A stretch of 64,000 nt of DNA from Methanocalculus natronophilus (GTDB taxonomy: Archaea > Halobacteriota > Methanomicrobia > Methanomicrobiales > Methanocorpusculaceae), in assembly GCF_038751955.1 (NCBI RefSeq), contig NZ_JBCEXH010000002.1, positions 1 to 64,000 on the forward strand, in the 5' to 3' direction. How positions within the stretch are numbered: the stretch's first letter is position 1; every line of letters begins with the position of its first letter. Of this stretch, positions 24,354 through 33,364 are shown piece by piece. Under the pieces are notes generated by a model that was not told the DNA's origin, searched no databases, and worked only from the letters and a program-made list of their open reading frames with translations. A program made the position numbers and the translations under genes.

Positions 24354-24983
24354 TCAGGCTTCAGTTCTTGCCTTGATCTTCTTTAAGCGGAAGAGTTCTT
24401 CACGCTCCATCTCATCAAGACGCATCTTGATAAAATCACGAGCCTCGGTGAGTTCAGGGATGACCTTGAACTCCAGAGCATTCACACGCCGTTTGGTGCT
24501 CTCGATCTCATCCAGCAGCCGTTTCATGGTCGTCTCGATCTCAGCACTATGAATGATGGATTCGAGGAGATCCTCAAACGAGTCTGCTGCTTCGTCGATA
24601 ACTGACGATGTGCCGATAATACCATATCCACGCTCAGTCGGACTCTTCCGGACACTGGAAGACTGGATTTCCGGCACGACAACACCCATGATGTTCTTGC
24701 TCTTCAGTTCAATTGTGGGGATATCCCCGACAGAGAAGGCGGCGGCTTTGACACCGATTGCGCCTTCCACTGTATCTGCAATGGCGATCATCTCCTGTGC
24801 CCGCTCATATTTCCGCCCCAGTTCGTCACGGGTATCCTTGGCCTGTTCAAGGATCTTGAAGAACTCAAGGATAAGCCCGTCACGCTTCATCTTCAGGAGC
24901 TTGTAGCCGCGCTCTGAAAGCTGAATCCGCCGCTTCAGGGCAATCAGTTCAGATCGTGTAGGCTTTACATCGCGGAGCGCCAT
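24354..24983 (-). CDS. atpD: A-type ATP synthase subunit D
   Basis: The 209-residue coiled-coil protein matches V/A-type subunit D, the central rotor shaft. It begins with DVKPTRSELIALKRRIQLSERGYKLLKMKRDGLI and ends with helices around LIEVPELTEARDFIK-like residues and MEREELFRLKKIK. It is the last gene of the nine-gene operon and follows atpB by six bases. It transmits torque from the c-ring, via subunits F and C, to the A3B3 head. Confidence 0.95.
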   Translation of the reverse strand: MALRDVKPTRSELIALKRRIQLSERGYKLLKMKRDGLILEFFKILEQAKDTRDELGRKYERAQEMIAIADTVEGAIGVKAAAFSVGDIPTIELKSKNIMGVVVPEIQSSSVRKSPTERGYGIIGTSSVIDEAADSFEDLLESIIHSAEIETTMKRLLDEIESTKRRVNALEFKVIPELTEARDFIKMRLDEMEREELFRLKKIKARTEA

Positions 24984-24989
24984 AAGCGG

Positions 24990-26366
24990 TTACTCCTTCC
25001 GGTACTTTGGATGGAATTTCTTAATCAGGTCACGGTCAATTCTGACGAGCTGCTCTTCGGGGAGGGTTGCAAGGAGCTTCCAGCCAACATCAAGCGTACC
25101 TGCGATGGAGCGGTCTTCGCTGATATCCTGGCGGACAAACTGATCCTCGAAGTAATCTGCCATCTCAAGGAAGAGCTGATCACGCTCGGATAAAGCATCC
25201 TTTCCGACGATAGCAACAAGTCCACGGAGATCGTTTCCTTCTGCATATCCTGCATAGAGCTGGTCGGAGACTTTCTTGTGATCCTCACGCGTCAGGCCCT
25301 CGCCGATACCGAGATTCATCAGACGCGACAGCGACGGAAGAACATTGATCGGAGGATAAATACCTTTCCGGTGAAGCTCACGTGACACCACAATCTGCCC
25401 TTCGGTGATGTAGCCGGTCAGGTCAGGGATTGGGTGGGTGATATCGTCACCAGGCATCGTCAGGATCGGGATCTGGGTCACAGAGCCCTGGACTCCCGTG
25501 ATGATACCGGCTCGCTCATAGATATTGGCCAGATCGGTATACATGTACCCGGGATAGCCACGCCTGCCAGGAACCTCTTCACGGGCAGCACCGATCTGAC
25601 GGAGTGCCTCACAGTAGTTGGTCATGTCTGTCAGGACGACCAGCACATGGTACCCAAGCTCATAGGCGAGGTACTCTGCAGTCGTCAGTGCAAGACGCGG
25701 GGTAATGATACGCTCAACTGCCGGATCGTCTGCAAGGTTCAGGAAGACGACCGCACGCTCAAGGGCACCGGTCCGCTCGAAGTCCTCCATGAAGTGGTTT
25801 GCTTCCTCTTTTGTGATACCCATCGCAGCAAAGACGACCGCAAACGACTCGGTTGAACCGGGTACTTTTGCCTGTCGGGCAATCTGCAGTGCAATATCAT
25901 TGTGGGGAAGACCTGAACCCGAGAAGATCGGGAGTTTCTGACCACGAACAAGGGTATTTGTCCCATCGATTGTGGAGATACCGGTCTGGATGAAATCCTT
26001 TGGGTTGCCACGTGCATACGGGTTGATCGCAGCACCGGTGATATCCAGCCGTTTCTCAGGCACGATATCAGGACCGCCGTCGATTGGTTTACCGCCTCCG
26101 GAGAGGATACGGCCGAGCATCTCAACGCCCACAGGCATCTTGATCGCTTCACCGAGGAACCTGATACCGGAATCCTTCCCGATACCGGCAGTCGTCTCAA
26201 AGACCTGGACAACCACGAGATCATCGCTTGTATCAAGGACCTGGCCACGCTTGATGGATCCATCAGAAAGCACGATGTTGACCAGTTCCTGGTACCCGAC
26301 CGGTTCGGTCTTCTCAACAAAGACAAGCGGGCCGGCGATCTTTGTAACTGTCTTATACTCTTTCAT
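24990..26366 (-). CDS. atpB: A-type ATP synthase subunit B
   Basis: The 458-residue non-catalytic nucleotide-binding subunit of the A3B3 head. Family segments include [20 protein letters not shown] in the degenerate P-loop region, [33 protein letters not shown] and [20 protein letters not shown]. The length fits. It overlaps atpA by four bases and leads atpD by six bases. Confidence 0.97.
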   Translation of the reverse strand: MKEYKTVTKIAGPLVFVEKTEPVGYQELVNIVLSDGSIKRGQVLDTSDDLVVVQVFETTAGIGKDSGIRFLGEAIKMPVGVEMLGRILSGGGKPIDGGPDIVPEKRLDITGAAINPYARGNPKDFIQTGISTIDGTNTLVRGQKLPIFSGSGLPHNDIALQIARQAKVPGSTESFAVVFAAMGITKEEANHFMEDFERTGALERAVVFLNLADDPAVERIITPRLALTTAEYLAYELGYHVLVVLTDMTNYCEALRQIGAAREEVPGRRGYPGYMYTDLANIYERAGIITGVQGSVTQIPILTMPGDDITHPIPDLTGYITEGQIVVSRELHRKGIYPPINVLPSLSRLMNLGIGEGLTREDHKKVSDQLYAGYAEGNDLRGLVAIVGKDALSERDQLFLEMADYFEDQFVRQDISEDRSIAGTLDVGWKLLATLPEEQLVRIDRDLIKKFHPKYRKE

Positions 26367-28111
26367 GCTCCTGCCCTCAGTGTATTGAACTCGGATTCCA
26401 TGCCTTTGAGAATCTCCTCAAGCATTGGCTTGTAGTCACGGGTGAACTTGATCTGCGGCAGATCTCCCTTTGCCTTGATACCAATAACCTGTGCCGGAGC
26501 AACACCTGCACTCTGAGCAGCATATGCATGGTCGCCATAGATCTTAATTGCCTTCATGATGTCGAACTGCTTGGTCATGTCACAGTAGGTATCAACATCA
26601 TCGTATGCATTCTGCTGGAGGAAGATCTCACGAAGCATCCGTGCAATTTCTATGGTGATCTGCTCGGACTCGGGGAGTGCGTCAGATCCGACAAGCTGGA
26701 CAATCTCCTGTAGTTCGGACTCTTTCTGGAGAACTTCCATCGCCCATGAACGGAGCTTGTTCCATTCGGGAGAGACATGCTCGTTGTAGTAGTCCTGGAG
26801 CTGATCCAGGTAGAGTGAATAGGAGTTTAACCAGTTGATAGCCGGGAAATGGCGACGCTGCGAGAGTTTTGCATCCAGTGCCCAGAAGACCTTCACGATA
26901 CGGAGGGTATTCTGCGTCACAGGTTCAGAGAAGTCACCACCAGGCGGCGATACCGCACCGATGACCGAGACTGAACCAGAGTCGCCTGCAAGGGTCTCAA
27001 CAAGACCGGCACGCTCATAGAACTCTGAGAGACGTGCTGCAAGGTATGCCGGATACCCTTCCTCACCTGGCATCTCTTCGAGACGGCTAGAGATCTCACG
27101 CATTGCTTCTGCCCAGCGGGAGGTCGAGTCTGCCATCAGGGAGACGTCATAGCCCATGTCACGGAAGTACTCCGCGATGGTGATTCCGGTATAGACCGAA
27201 GCTTCACGGGCTGCAACAGGCATATTGGATGTGTTTGCGATCAGAACCGTCCGCTCCATGAGCGGTTTTCCGGTCTTTGGATCATCAAGATGCGGGAACT
27301 CAGTCAGAACCTCCGTCATCTCGTTGCCACGCTCTCCACAGCCGATATAGACGACTATCTCTGCATCAGACCATTTTGCCAGCTGCTGCTGGGTAACCGT
27401 CTTCCCTGAGCCAAAAGGCCCTGGAATCGCGGCTGTACCGCCTTTTGCGATCGGGAAGAGACCATCCAGAATACGCTGACCGGTATTCAGCGGGATCTTT
27501 GGGTTCTTCTTCTCCCCTACCGGACGGGGTACACGAACCGGCCATTTCTGCATCATCGGGTACGTGGATCCATCCTCAAGAGCAATCACGGTCTCATCGA
27601 CTGTAAATGATCCTGATTTAATCTCTTTCACGACACCGCCTTTTACATTGGGCGGGATCATGATCCGATGCATCTTGTTCGTTTCCTGTACCTCACCGAT
27701 GATCTGGCCGGGCTCAACGTGTTCGCCAGCTTTGACAAGCGGCTTGAACTCCCACTTCTTCTCACGGTCAAGACCCGGTGCTGTGACACCACGTTCGATG
27801 AAGTTGCCCATCTTTTCGACAAGCACTTCGAGAGGCCGCTGAATACCATCGTAGATACTGGTGAGGAGCCCGGGCCCGAGCTCGACTGCGAGCGAGAGAC
27901 CCGTGTTTGTGACAGGCTCACCCGGTTTGATGCCTGAGGTATCCTCATAGACCTGGATGATGATATGCTCACCATCGATCTTGATCACCTCACCCATCAG
28001 CTCCTCATCACCAACCTTGACGACATCATACATGTGTGCCTCAAGGTTCACCGCGGTGACCACCGGCCCCGCGATCCTTTTGAGAATTCCTGATTTCTTC
28101 TTTACTTCCAC
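26363..28111 (-). CDS. atpA: A-type ATP synthase catalytic subunit A
   Basis: The 582-residue catalytic subunit binds and makes ATP at the A/B interface. The Walker [12 protein letters not shown] is the form typical of archaeal A subunits, and [34 protein letters not shown] and [16 protein letters not shown] are also present. The bulge domain specific to A subunits lies between residues about 110 and 200. No intein is present at the P-loop, where some archaea carry one. It overlaps the neighbours on both sides by a few bases. Confidence 0.98.
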   Translation of the reverse strand: MEVKKKSGILKRIAGPVVTAVNLEAHMYDVVKVGDEELMGEVIKIDGEHIIIQVYEDTSGIKPGEPVTNTGLSLAVELGPGLLTSIYDGIQRPLEVLVEKMGNFIERGVTAPGLDREKKWEFKPLVKAGEHVEPGQIIGEVQETNKMHRIMIPPNVKGGVVKEIKSGSFTVDETVIALEDGSTYPMMQKWPVRVPRPVGEKKNPKIPLNTGQRILDGLFPIAKGGTAAIPGPFGSGKTVTQQQLAKWSDAEIVVYIGCGERGNEMTEVLTEFPHLDDPKTGKPLMERTVLIANTSNMPVAAREASVYTGITIAEYFRDMGYDVSLMADSTSRWAEAMREISSRLEEMPGEEGYPAYLAARLSEFYERAGLVETLAGDSGSVSVIGAVSPPGGDFSEPVTQNTLRIVKVFWALDAKLSQRRHFPAINWLNSYSLYLDQLQDYYNEHVSPEWNKLRSWAMEVLQKESELQEIVQLVGSDALPESEQITIEIARMLREIFLQQNAYDDVDTYCDMTKQFDIMKAIKIYGDHAYAAQSAGVAPAQVIGIKAKGDLPQIKFTRDYKPMLEEILKGMESEFNTLRAGA

Positions 28112-28407
28112 AGATCAACACCCACTGATCGCTTAATCCGCTCTCTCAGGGAGAGACCACCCGTTTCGCCACCGATGGAGATGACGGTCGGTTTTACCGA
28201 GTTCTCAAGTGCTACCTGGAGCCTTCTTGGAACCTGTTCCATATCGGCGCTCTGGAGGACGAGAATTCCGACATTCGGATCATCCAATGTCCTCGTGATC
28301 GCCTCCGTGAGCTTCTCAGGAGTATCGGCTGCATAGGTCTTCTGGAGACCCGCAAGCCTGAAACCCAGGATGAACTCTTCTCTTCCGATTACTGCGATCT
28401 CCATCAT
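28102..28407 (-). CDS. atpF: A-type ATP synthase subunit F
   Basis: The 101-residue protein is the small central-stalk subunit F. It begins [19 protein letters not shown], the family start, and continues with [18 protein letters not shown]. It overlaps atpC by four bases and atpA by ten. It modulates the rotor together with subunits C and D. Confidence 0.93.
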   Translation of the reverse strand: MMEIAVIGREEFILGFRLAGLQKTYAADTPEKLTEAITRTLDDPNVGILVLQSADMEQVPRRLQVALENSVKPTVISIGGETGGLSLRERIKRSVGVDLWK

Positions 28408-29462
28408 ATCACCAGATAGTTTTCGATCCGGTCAGCCGGAAGGTTTGCCTGCTTTCCACGGGCGAGCGCCCTGAGATTGATCACTTCGTACTTCTTCTTC
28501 TCTAAGTACACCAGGATCGGATAGATCGAGAAGGGGTTTCTCTTTGAAAGCCGATCCAGGTAATCCAGTTTTGCCCGGGTGAGGGAGTTCTCCACCTCGT
28601 GGATCGCTTTCTCTTCCCGAAGCCCCTCAAGTGCAAGAACAAGTGCAGAACTCGAGACCTTCTTTCTCAGGGTATCAACCACCTCGTTGATATCGTCCTC
28701 CTGGGAGAGTTGTTTGAGTTCATCAACTGTAAATGATGCGCCGGGAATCCAGACCTCAGGAGTCTCTTCAGCTGGAACCGGATGCGGTCTCAGGCGGAAG
28801 AGTGTCTTGATATTCCGGATATCGATATCAAGCTGTATCGATTTGAGGAAATCTTTCCCTCCCTTCAGCCCTCCACTCGCTTCTTCAATGAGATCGGCAT
28901 AGAACTGGCGATACAGCTCGTTCTCGAGACGCCCAAACGATCCCTGTTCCAGTGCTTTTGGGTATTCCCGTTCCACGACTGGGTAGAGGGGCTGGCCTTT
29001 CAGCATCTCGATGGCACGATCAAGAGAATCCTCGGCGATCATCTTGTCCAGAAACTGGACATCAAGCGTTCCTGCAGGTACAAGCACTTCTTTGATCTTT
29101 CCTGCGCTCATTCCCTGGTTTTTGCCACGGATGATGGTGAGGGCATTCTGGATATCCCACCCACGGAGATACGACTGGGTAAACTGTTTTAAGATGCCGG
29201 GGGTGATCTCCAGGATCTTCTGGAACTCTTTTGCAAGATTCCAGGAGAGAGCTTCCTCAACAAGATCGATGCCGCTGAATGACGCGGCAAGTTCATCAAT
29301 CTCTTTTTTATATTCCATCTCCTCGATGAGACGGGTGATCTGGGGAAGGCTCATATTCAGCATCCGGAGATATTCTTCCCTCGGCAACAGCTTTGACTTG
29401 CGCACACGCATTCGGGTGCAGACATAGACATACGGAGCCGGACCACCTTTCACCACAGACAT
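28404..29462 (-). CDS. atpC: A-type ATP synthase subunit C
   Basis: The 352-residue helical protein connects the membrane c-ring to the central stalk. Sequence features fit V/A subunit C/d: [20 protein letters not shown] at the start, then repeated helical units containing [20 protein letters not shown] and [20 protein letters not shown]. The C-terminus [12 protein letters not shown] is also typical. It lies 12 bases after atpE and overlaps atpF by four bases. Confidence 0.94.
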   Translation of the reverse strand: MSVVKGGPAPYVYVCTRMRVRKSKLLPREEYLRMLNMSLPQITRLIEEMEYKKEIDELAASFSGIDLVEEALSWNLAKEFQKILEITPGILKQFTQSYLRGWDIQNALTIIRGKNQGMSAGKIKEVLVPAGTLDVQFLDKMIAEDSLDRAIEMLKGQPLYPVVEREYPKALEQGSFGRLENELYRQFYADLIEEASGGLKGGKDFLKSIQLDIDIRNIKTLFRLRPHPVPAEETPEVWIPGASFTVDELKQLSQEDDINEVVDTLRKKVSSSALVLALEGLREEKAIHEVENSLTRAKLDYLDRLSKRNPFSIYPILVYLEKKKYEVINLRALARGKQANLPADRIENYLVI

Positions 29463-29474
29463 CAGTATAACCCC

Positions 29475-30053
29475 CTACCCAAAGAGAATATCCGAGGCGT
29501 CTTTTAACCCGGACTCCCAGACATCTTCCAGGAAGGTCTGATAACTGAGATCTATAGTCAATTGTCCGTCTGCGCTCCTGACGACGACTCCGCCATCGAT
29601 ATCGACGGTCCCGCCAAATGAGTATCCGCTCAGAGTCTTCAGATCTGAGAGGGCAGATTCCACTGCTTTCTGATCACGGCTGCTGCAGAAGACGACGCCA
29701 TCCTTGATCTCTTTTGCCACCTTCTTCAGAAGTTCACGGACCGCCTTCTCGTGGAAGGTGGCCGGAAGTTCTGAGATGGCTGTTTTTGTCTCACTGAAAA
29801 CCTCATTGAGCATCTCTTTCTGCGCATTGAGGAGCTCGCGCTTGACCAGGAGTTTGGCAGCTGAAGACTCCTGGGTCATGATATGCCCGGCCTGCTGCTC
29901 AAGCTCCGTCTCTACTTCCTGTTTGATCAACGATGCACGCTCTGCTGCTGCCGCAAGGATGCGATCGGCCTCTGCATTGGCCTCATTCCGGATGGCAGTG
30001 GCTTCTCTCCGCCCCATCTCACCGATCTCTTCGACGACAACTTCAAGTCCCAT
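29475..30053 (-). CDS. atpE: A-type ATP synthase subunit E
   Basis: From the ATG at 30053 the product has 192 residues and begins MGLEVVVEEIGEMGRREATA, a long Ala/Glu-rich helix (peripheral stalk) followed by a globular C-terminal domain that binds the A3B3 head. A longer in-frame reading upstream would run through the proteolipid gene and is rejected. It begins 14 bases after atpK. Together with subunit H it forms the stator stalk. Confidence 0.93.
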   Translation of the reverse strand: MGLEVVVEEIGEMGRREATAIRNEANAEADRILAAAAERASLIKQEVETELEQQAGHIMTQESSAAKLLVKRELLNAQKEMLNEVFSETKTAISELPATFHEKAVRELLKKVAKEIKDGVVFCSSRDQKAVESALSDLKTLSGYSFGGTVDIDGGVVVRSADGQLTIDLSYQTFLEDVWESGLKDASDILFG

Positions 30054-30067
30054 TGTAGACTCCGCTT

Positions 30068-30325
30068 TTAGAAGAGAATCAGCAGTGAGACGACAAGGCC
30101 GAAGATGACAATCGTTTCCGGGATAACAGTCAGCAGGAGCGCCATACCGAAGACGTCCTTGTTCTCTGCTGTTGCGCCAACAGCTGCCGAGCCGATGGAT
30201 GACTCTGCCCATCCCGATGCAAGACCGGTGATACCGACAGCGAGTGCTGCTGCGAGTGCCTTCATTCCTTCCTGCGATGCTTCAACCATTTCAAGTGTTA
30301 ATACTGCAGTTCCTAAATCTACCAT
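30068..30325 (-). CDS. atpK: A-type ATP synthase proteolipid (rotor c) subunit K
   Basis: The 85-residue protein is a single helical hairpin. The first helix (AAALAVGITGLASGWAESSI) and second helix (MALLLTVIPETIVIFGLVV) are joined by a short polar loop. The ion-binding Glu lies in the VIPETIV segment. Single-hairpin size shows no duplication or fusion of c subunits. The ETI context alone does not decide whether protons or sodium are used. It lies between atpI and atpE with very short gaps. Confidence 0.94.
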   Translation of the reverse strand: MVDLGTAVLTLEMVEASQEGMKALAAALAVGITGLASGWAESSIGSAAVGATAENKDVFGMALLLTVIPETIVIFGLVVSLLILF

Positions 30326-30326
30326 T

Positions 30327-32303
30327 TTAATCCTCCGTTAATTCTCTTTTCTTTCCAAATGGACGATATATCTCTCCACCGCCTTTGTAGAATTTGGTGA
30401 AGAACTCAACATACTGCAACCTCAGGGACTGCAATCCTCCTCCAAGGAGACCAAGTGCCGTATTGAGAAGGTGGCCAAGGAGAAGGACAAGGATCCCAAA
30501 GATTACAAAGACAATTCCAAGTACCGTCAGCTCACCGAGCTGCGGTTCGATCAACATCTCAATAGCGATGAAATTGACGACCATCGCAATCGCAACAGAT
30601 GAAAGACCGACAGCTGCCAGACGCGTGTAGGAGAGCGAATGGCTGATGATCGAAGGTATTTCGATCAGTTCGAGAGGCGATTCCCGTGCAATACCGATGA
30701 GTCCAAGCACGACCAGGACCGCACCGGCTATCCCGGCGATGTTTAAGCCCATGGCAATTGCCGGAAGACCTGTTAAGTCAGGCATCAGCGGAAGCGCTGC
30801 AATTGACCAGATGATAAAGAGTACACCCCACATCAGTGCGATCCATCCAATCTGCCCGGCAACATGGGACATATGCTGGTGACGGTAATGATTTACCACA
30901 CTCATGGCTCGCCCAAGCGTCATCTGCAGAATACCAAACCAGACCGCAAAGACCAGCAGAACCGTAATATCAGCCTGATAGTACGCATGCGATCCGATCA
31001 GCAGGTGCCTGCTTATGATCGGTTCCCAGAGATGGATGTCAATTGCACCCGGGTGTGCCCCAAATGCTTCAGCATAGACGATACCAAAGAAGATCGCCGA
31101 AATGCTTGCATTTCGCAGGACAGCAAGAAGACGCTGAACAGTATCACCAACCAGCATTCTCCGGAGTGCAAGTGCAAGCACAAGAAGAATACCACCATAG
31201 GCGATATCTCCGAGTATAATACCGAAGAATAACGGGAAGATGATCGAGATCATCAGTGTCGGATCAAGTTCATCATACCTCGGCCGGGAGTAGATATCGA
31301 CAATCGCCTCTGTTGGTTTGGCGAATTTCGGATTCTCATACTCCACGGGGGGTGCGTGTTCTTCTTCTTCTTCTTTTTCATCAACTTCCATAACCAGGAT
31401 CCGGCCTCCGGTCGCCTGTGACAGCCCTGATTTGAGACCTTCAATCTCTTCAGACGGAACCCAGCCGTCTGCGACAAAGACAAGATCAGTTGTCGCAAAC
31501 CGGAGCGGTACTTCCGCCTGTTCGACTTCGGCACTCAGCGCTTCATCACATGCAGCCAGAAAAGTCCCGTTCTTCTCCTTGATCTCCTCAAGCAACGCAT
31601 CGCAATCAGCGATTGTAGCATTGAGTCTGGAGATTTCGGACTGGTAATAATCCAGACGCTGCCGCACAGAACCTTCTTCCTCGGGAATCGATATCTGCTG
31701 GAACGGCGTTTCTGACAGCACTGCATCTACTTCGGTTTTATCCTGGTTTCTAAAGAAGAGTACCAGGACACCGCCCCCCTTGCCTGCAGCAAAGAATTTC
31801 TCGCAGGGAACCGGGATCTCAATATCACGGGAAGTTTTACCAGCTATGACTGATATTGACTCATACCCGCGGTACAATCCAAGTTCAAGAGGAATAGAAA
31901 GGAATGGTGTCAGTTCAGCAATCCGTTGTTCATAGATCCTGATCTGTGCCTCGGCCCCGGATCGTTTTGCCGTGAGATCGCTGACCTCAGATTCGATTCT
32001 GGAAAGGTCACGCTCAATAATCTCTCTGATCGAGGCCGAGTGACGTTTTGGAATGCCGATATACGCATCAGGGGAGATGTCAAAGGTATTTTCGATCGAA
32101 CGGATCGAGATCAGGTTTGTTGAGAGTTCTGTTGCACCTGCCATGGGCTGGCCGATGCGGAACCCTTCATACCCTTCTGCACCCTGGTCTGTATAATCGG
32201 TGATATGAAATACGTGGTGACGGTAAAGTTCAGTCACAGCTGACGACATCTGCTCTTTCGAGCCTACGATGAGCAGACGCGTCATTGTCTTAGGCTGTAA
32301 CAT
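30327..32303 (-). CDS. atpI: A-type ATP synthase membrane subunit I (a)
   Basis: From the ATG at 32303 the product has 658 residues and starts MLQPKTMTRLLIVGSKE, as usual for this subunit; an ATG at 32285 is possible. The first half is a soluble coiled-coil arm with an acidic stretch (EVDEKEEEEEHAP) before the first membrane helix. The second half has about seven membrane helices. The essential Arg-containing region fits SLSYTRLAAVGLSSVAIAMV, and HLLNTALGLLGGGLQSLRLQ is near the C-terminus. It overlaps atpH by 14 bases. Confidence 0.95.
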   Translation of the reverse strand: MLQPKTMTRLLIVGSKEQMSSAVTELYRHHVFHITDYTDQGAEGYEGFRIGQPMAGATELSTNLISIRSIENTFDISPDAYIGIPKRHSASIREIIERDLSRIESEVSDLTAKRSGAEAQIRIYEQRIAELTPFLSIPLELGLYRGYESISVIAGKTSRDIEIPVPCEKFFAAGKGGGVLVLFFRNQDKTEVDAVLSETPFQQISIPEEEGSVRQRLDYYQSEISRLNATIADCDALLEEIKEKNGTFLAACDEALSAEVEQAEVPLRFATTDLVFVADGWVPSEEIEGLKSGLSQATGGRILVMEVDEKEEEEEHAPPVEYENPKFAKPTEAIVDIYSRPRYDELDPTLMISIIFPLFFGIILGDIAYGGILLVLALALRRMLVGDTVQRLLAVLRNASISAIFFGIVYAEAFGAHPGAIDIHLWEPIISRHLLIGSHAYYQADITVLLVFAVWFGILQMTLGRAMSVVNHYRHQHMSHVAGQIGWIALMWGVLFIIWSIAALPLMPDLTGLPAIAMGLNIAGIAGAVLVVLGLIGIARESPLELIEIPSIISHSLSYTRLAAVGLSSVAIAMVVNFIAIEMLIEPQLGELTVLGIVFVIFGILVLLLGHLLNTALGLLGGGLQSLRLQYVEFFTKFYKGGGEIYRPFGKKRELTED

Positions 32304-32619
32304 GTACCTGCTCCTTAAAACGCTCAACAAACAGCGAAACGGCCTCTTTCAGCCTTTTTCTTCCCTTATCCCTGATATTGGCTGCCTGTTTCTTGCCTTC
32401 ATCAAGGATCCGGGCATGTTCCTTCGCTGCTTCACTCCGTGCATCCGCCAGACGCTTCTTTTTATACTCTTCGGCAACAGCAGTTGCCTTGGCAATCTGG
32501 TTGTCAGCCTCAAGGCGGGCATTTGCAATAATCTGCTCCCGCTCCTTGTGTGCCTTGTCAACCAGCTGACGATACTCCTCTTCGGTCTTTTTGATGCTCT
32601 TCAGAACCTCAGTTTTCAT
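32290..32619 (-). CDS. atpH: A-type ATP synthase subunit H
   Basis: The 109-residue, almost entirely helical protein (Lys, Glu, Ala and Arg rich; EEEYRQLVDKAHKEREQIIA) forms the right-handed coiled-coil stator stalk with subunit E. It is the first gene of the atpHIKECFABD operon, with a strong GGAGGG ribosome binding site. The gap to the upstream unknown gene is 46 bases, so transcription may begin further upstream. Confidence 0.9.
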   Translation of the reverse strand: MKTEVLKSIKKTEEEYRQLVDKAHKEREQIIANARLEADNQIAKATAVAEEYKKKRLADARSEAAKEHARILDEGKKQAANIRDKGRKRLKEAVSLFVERFKEQVHVTA

Positions 32620-32665
32620 CCAACCCTCCTCTCACGGCAACAGAATAATTGGTGGACGGTATCTC

Positions 32666-33145
32666 TTATATTTGTTGTTCTGTATCTGAGGCAGTTTCTG
32701 GGAGATATTCCCAGGATGCTGCCTCTGGAAGGTTATTGATACAAATAGAGCCATTTTCTCCGTATATTTCCGCTCCGGCAAGTTCGGCTGATGAACAGAG
32801 AAGATGCTGCTCCGGGTGTGTGCCCCGCACAATCTCGCAGGAGAGCAGTATGCGGGGTCCGGCGGATGTGAGATACCTGAGTCGGCGGGTGGCCGGGTGA
32901 TCGCGTGGGAGCACGAGAAGGGGCTGTTCCCAGAGACGGACGAGGTCCAGAAGGCACCGGGCAGGGGCTACTGATCCGCCTTCGGGTGCAGAAACTGCAA
33001 TGATGTCATCTGCGCCCAATCCCTGGACAAATTCCTCATCAACGGTCTCTATCAGCAGCGGAAAGCTCCTGCCTGCACGTGCAAGAAGCAAAAAAGAGTC
33101 TCTACCCCGGATAAGAACAATCCGGTTACCGGGGGATATAATCAT
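32666..33145 (-). CDS. Protein of unknown function upstream of the ATP synthase operon
   Basis: The 159-residue protein is not recognised. It looks soluble, alpha/beta, with VLIRGRDSFLLLARAGRSFP at the start, a central GLGADDIIAVSAPEGG, and LRYLTSAGPRILLSCEIVRG. Two cysteines lie at CLLDL and SCEIV. Its first codon overlaps the stop of a small zinc-ribbon gene by four bases, and its stop lies 46 bases before atpH. The setting suggests co-expression with the ATP synthase, but no role is known. Confidence 0.6.
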   Translation of the reverse strand: MIISPGNRIVLIRGRDSFLLLARAGRSFPLLIETVDEEFVQGLGADDIIAVSAPEGGSVAPARCLLDLVRLWEQPLLVLPRDHPATRRLRYLTSAGPRILLSCEIVRGTHPEQHLLCSSAELAGAEIYGENGSICINNLPEAASWEYLPETASDTEQQI

Positions 33146-33294
33146 ACTTCTTCAACATCTTCAGACTGACAGGATGGGCACATCGGCCTCTTCCCGACAC
33201 TTTTGAACTGCTCGTTGCAGGTTTTGCAGAGATAATTCTTCCCTTTTATACCTTCTTCAAAGTCCATATCTGTTGGATTGCCAACGCTGCACAT
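33142..33294 (-). CDS. Small zinc-ribbon protein (50 residues)
   Basis: Reading the minus strand from the ATG at 33294 gives a 50-residue protein with two CxxC pairs, LCKTCNEQF and MCPSCQSEDVEEV, plus an N-terminal cysteine. GGTGA lies upstream as a weak ribosome binding site. The stop overlaps the following gene by four bases, which strongly supports translation. Zinc ribbons of this size often bind nucleic acid or proteins. The partner is unknown. Confidence 0.75.
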   Translation of the reverse strand: MCSVGNPTDMDFEEGIKGKNYLCKTCNEQFKSVGKRPMCPSCQSEDVEEV

Positions 33295-33364
33295 TGTTTT
33301 TTCACCAGATATAGACTCTTTATCCAGTCATCATAAGGTTATCGCACGCCCGGCAGATGGGGGA

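Noticed and set aside
30053-30212. An N-terminal extension of atpE by 53 residues
   Set aside because: The extension would overlap the atpK proteolipid coding region and has no similarity to subunit E; the ATG at 30053 gives the normal family start.
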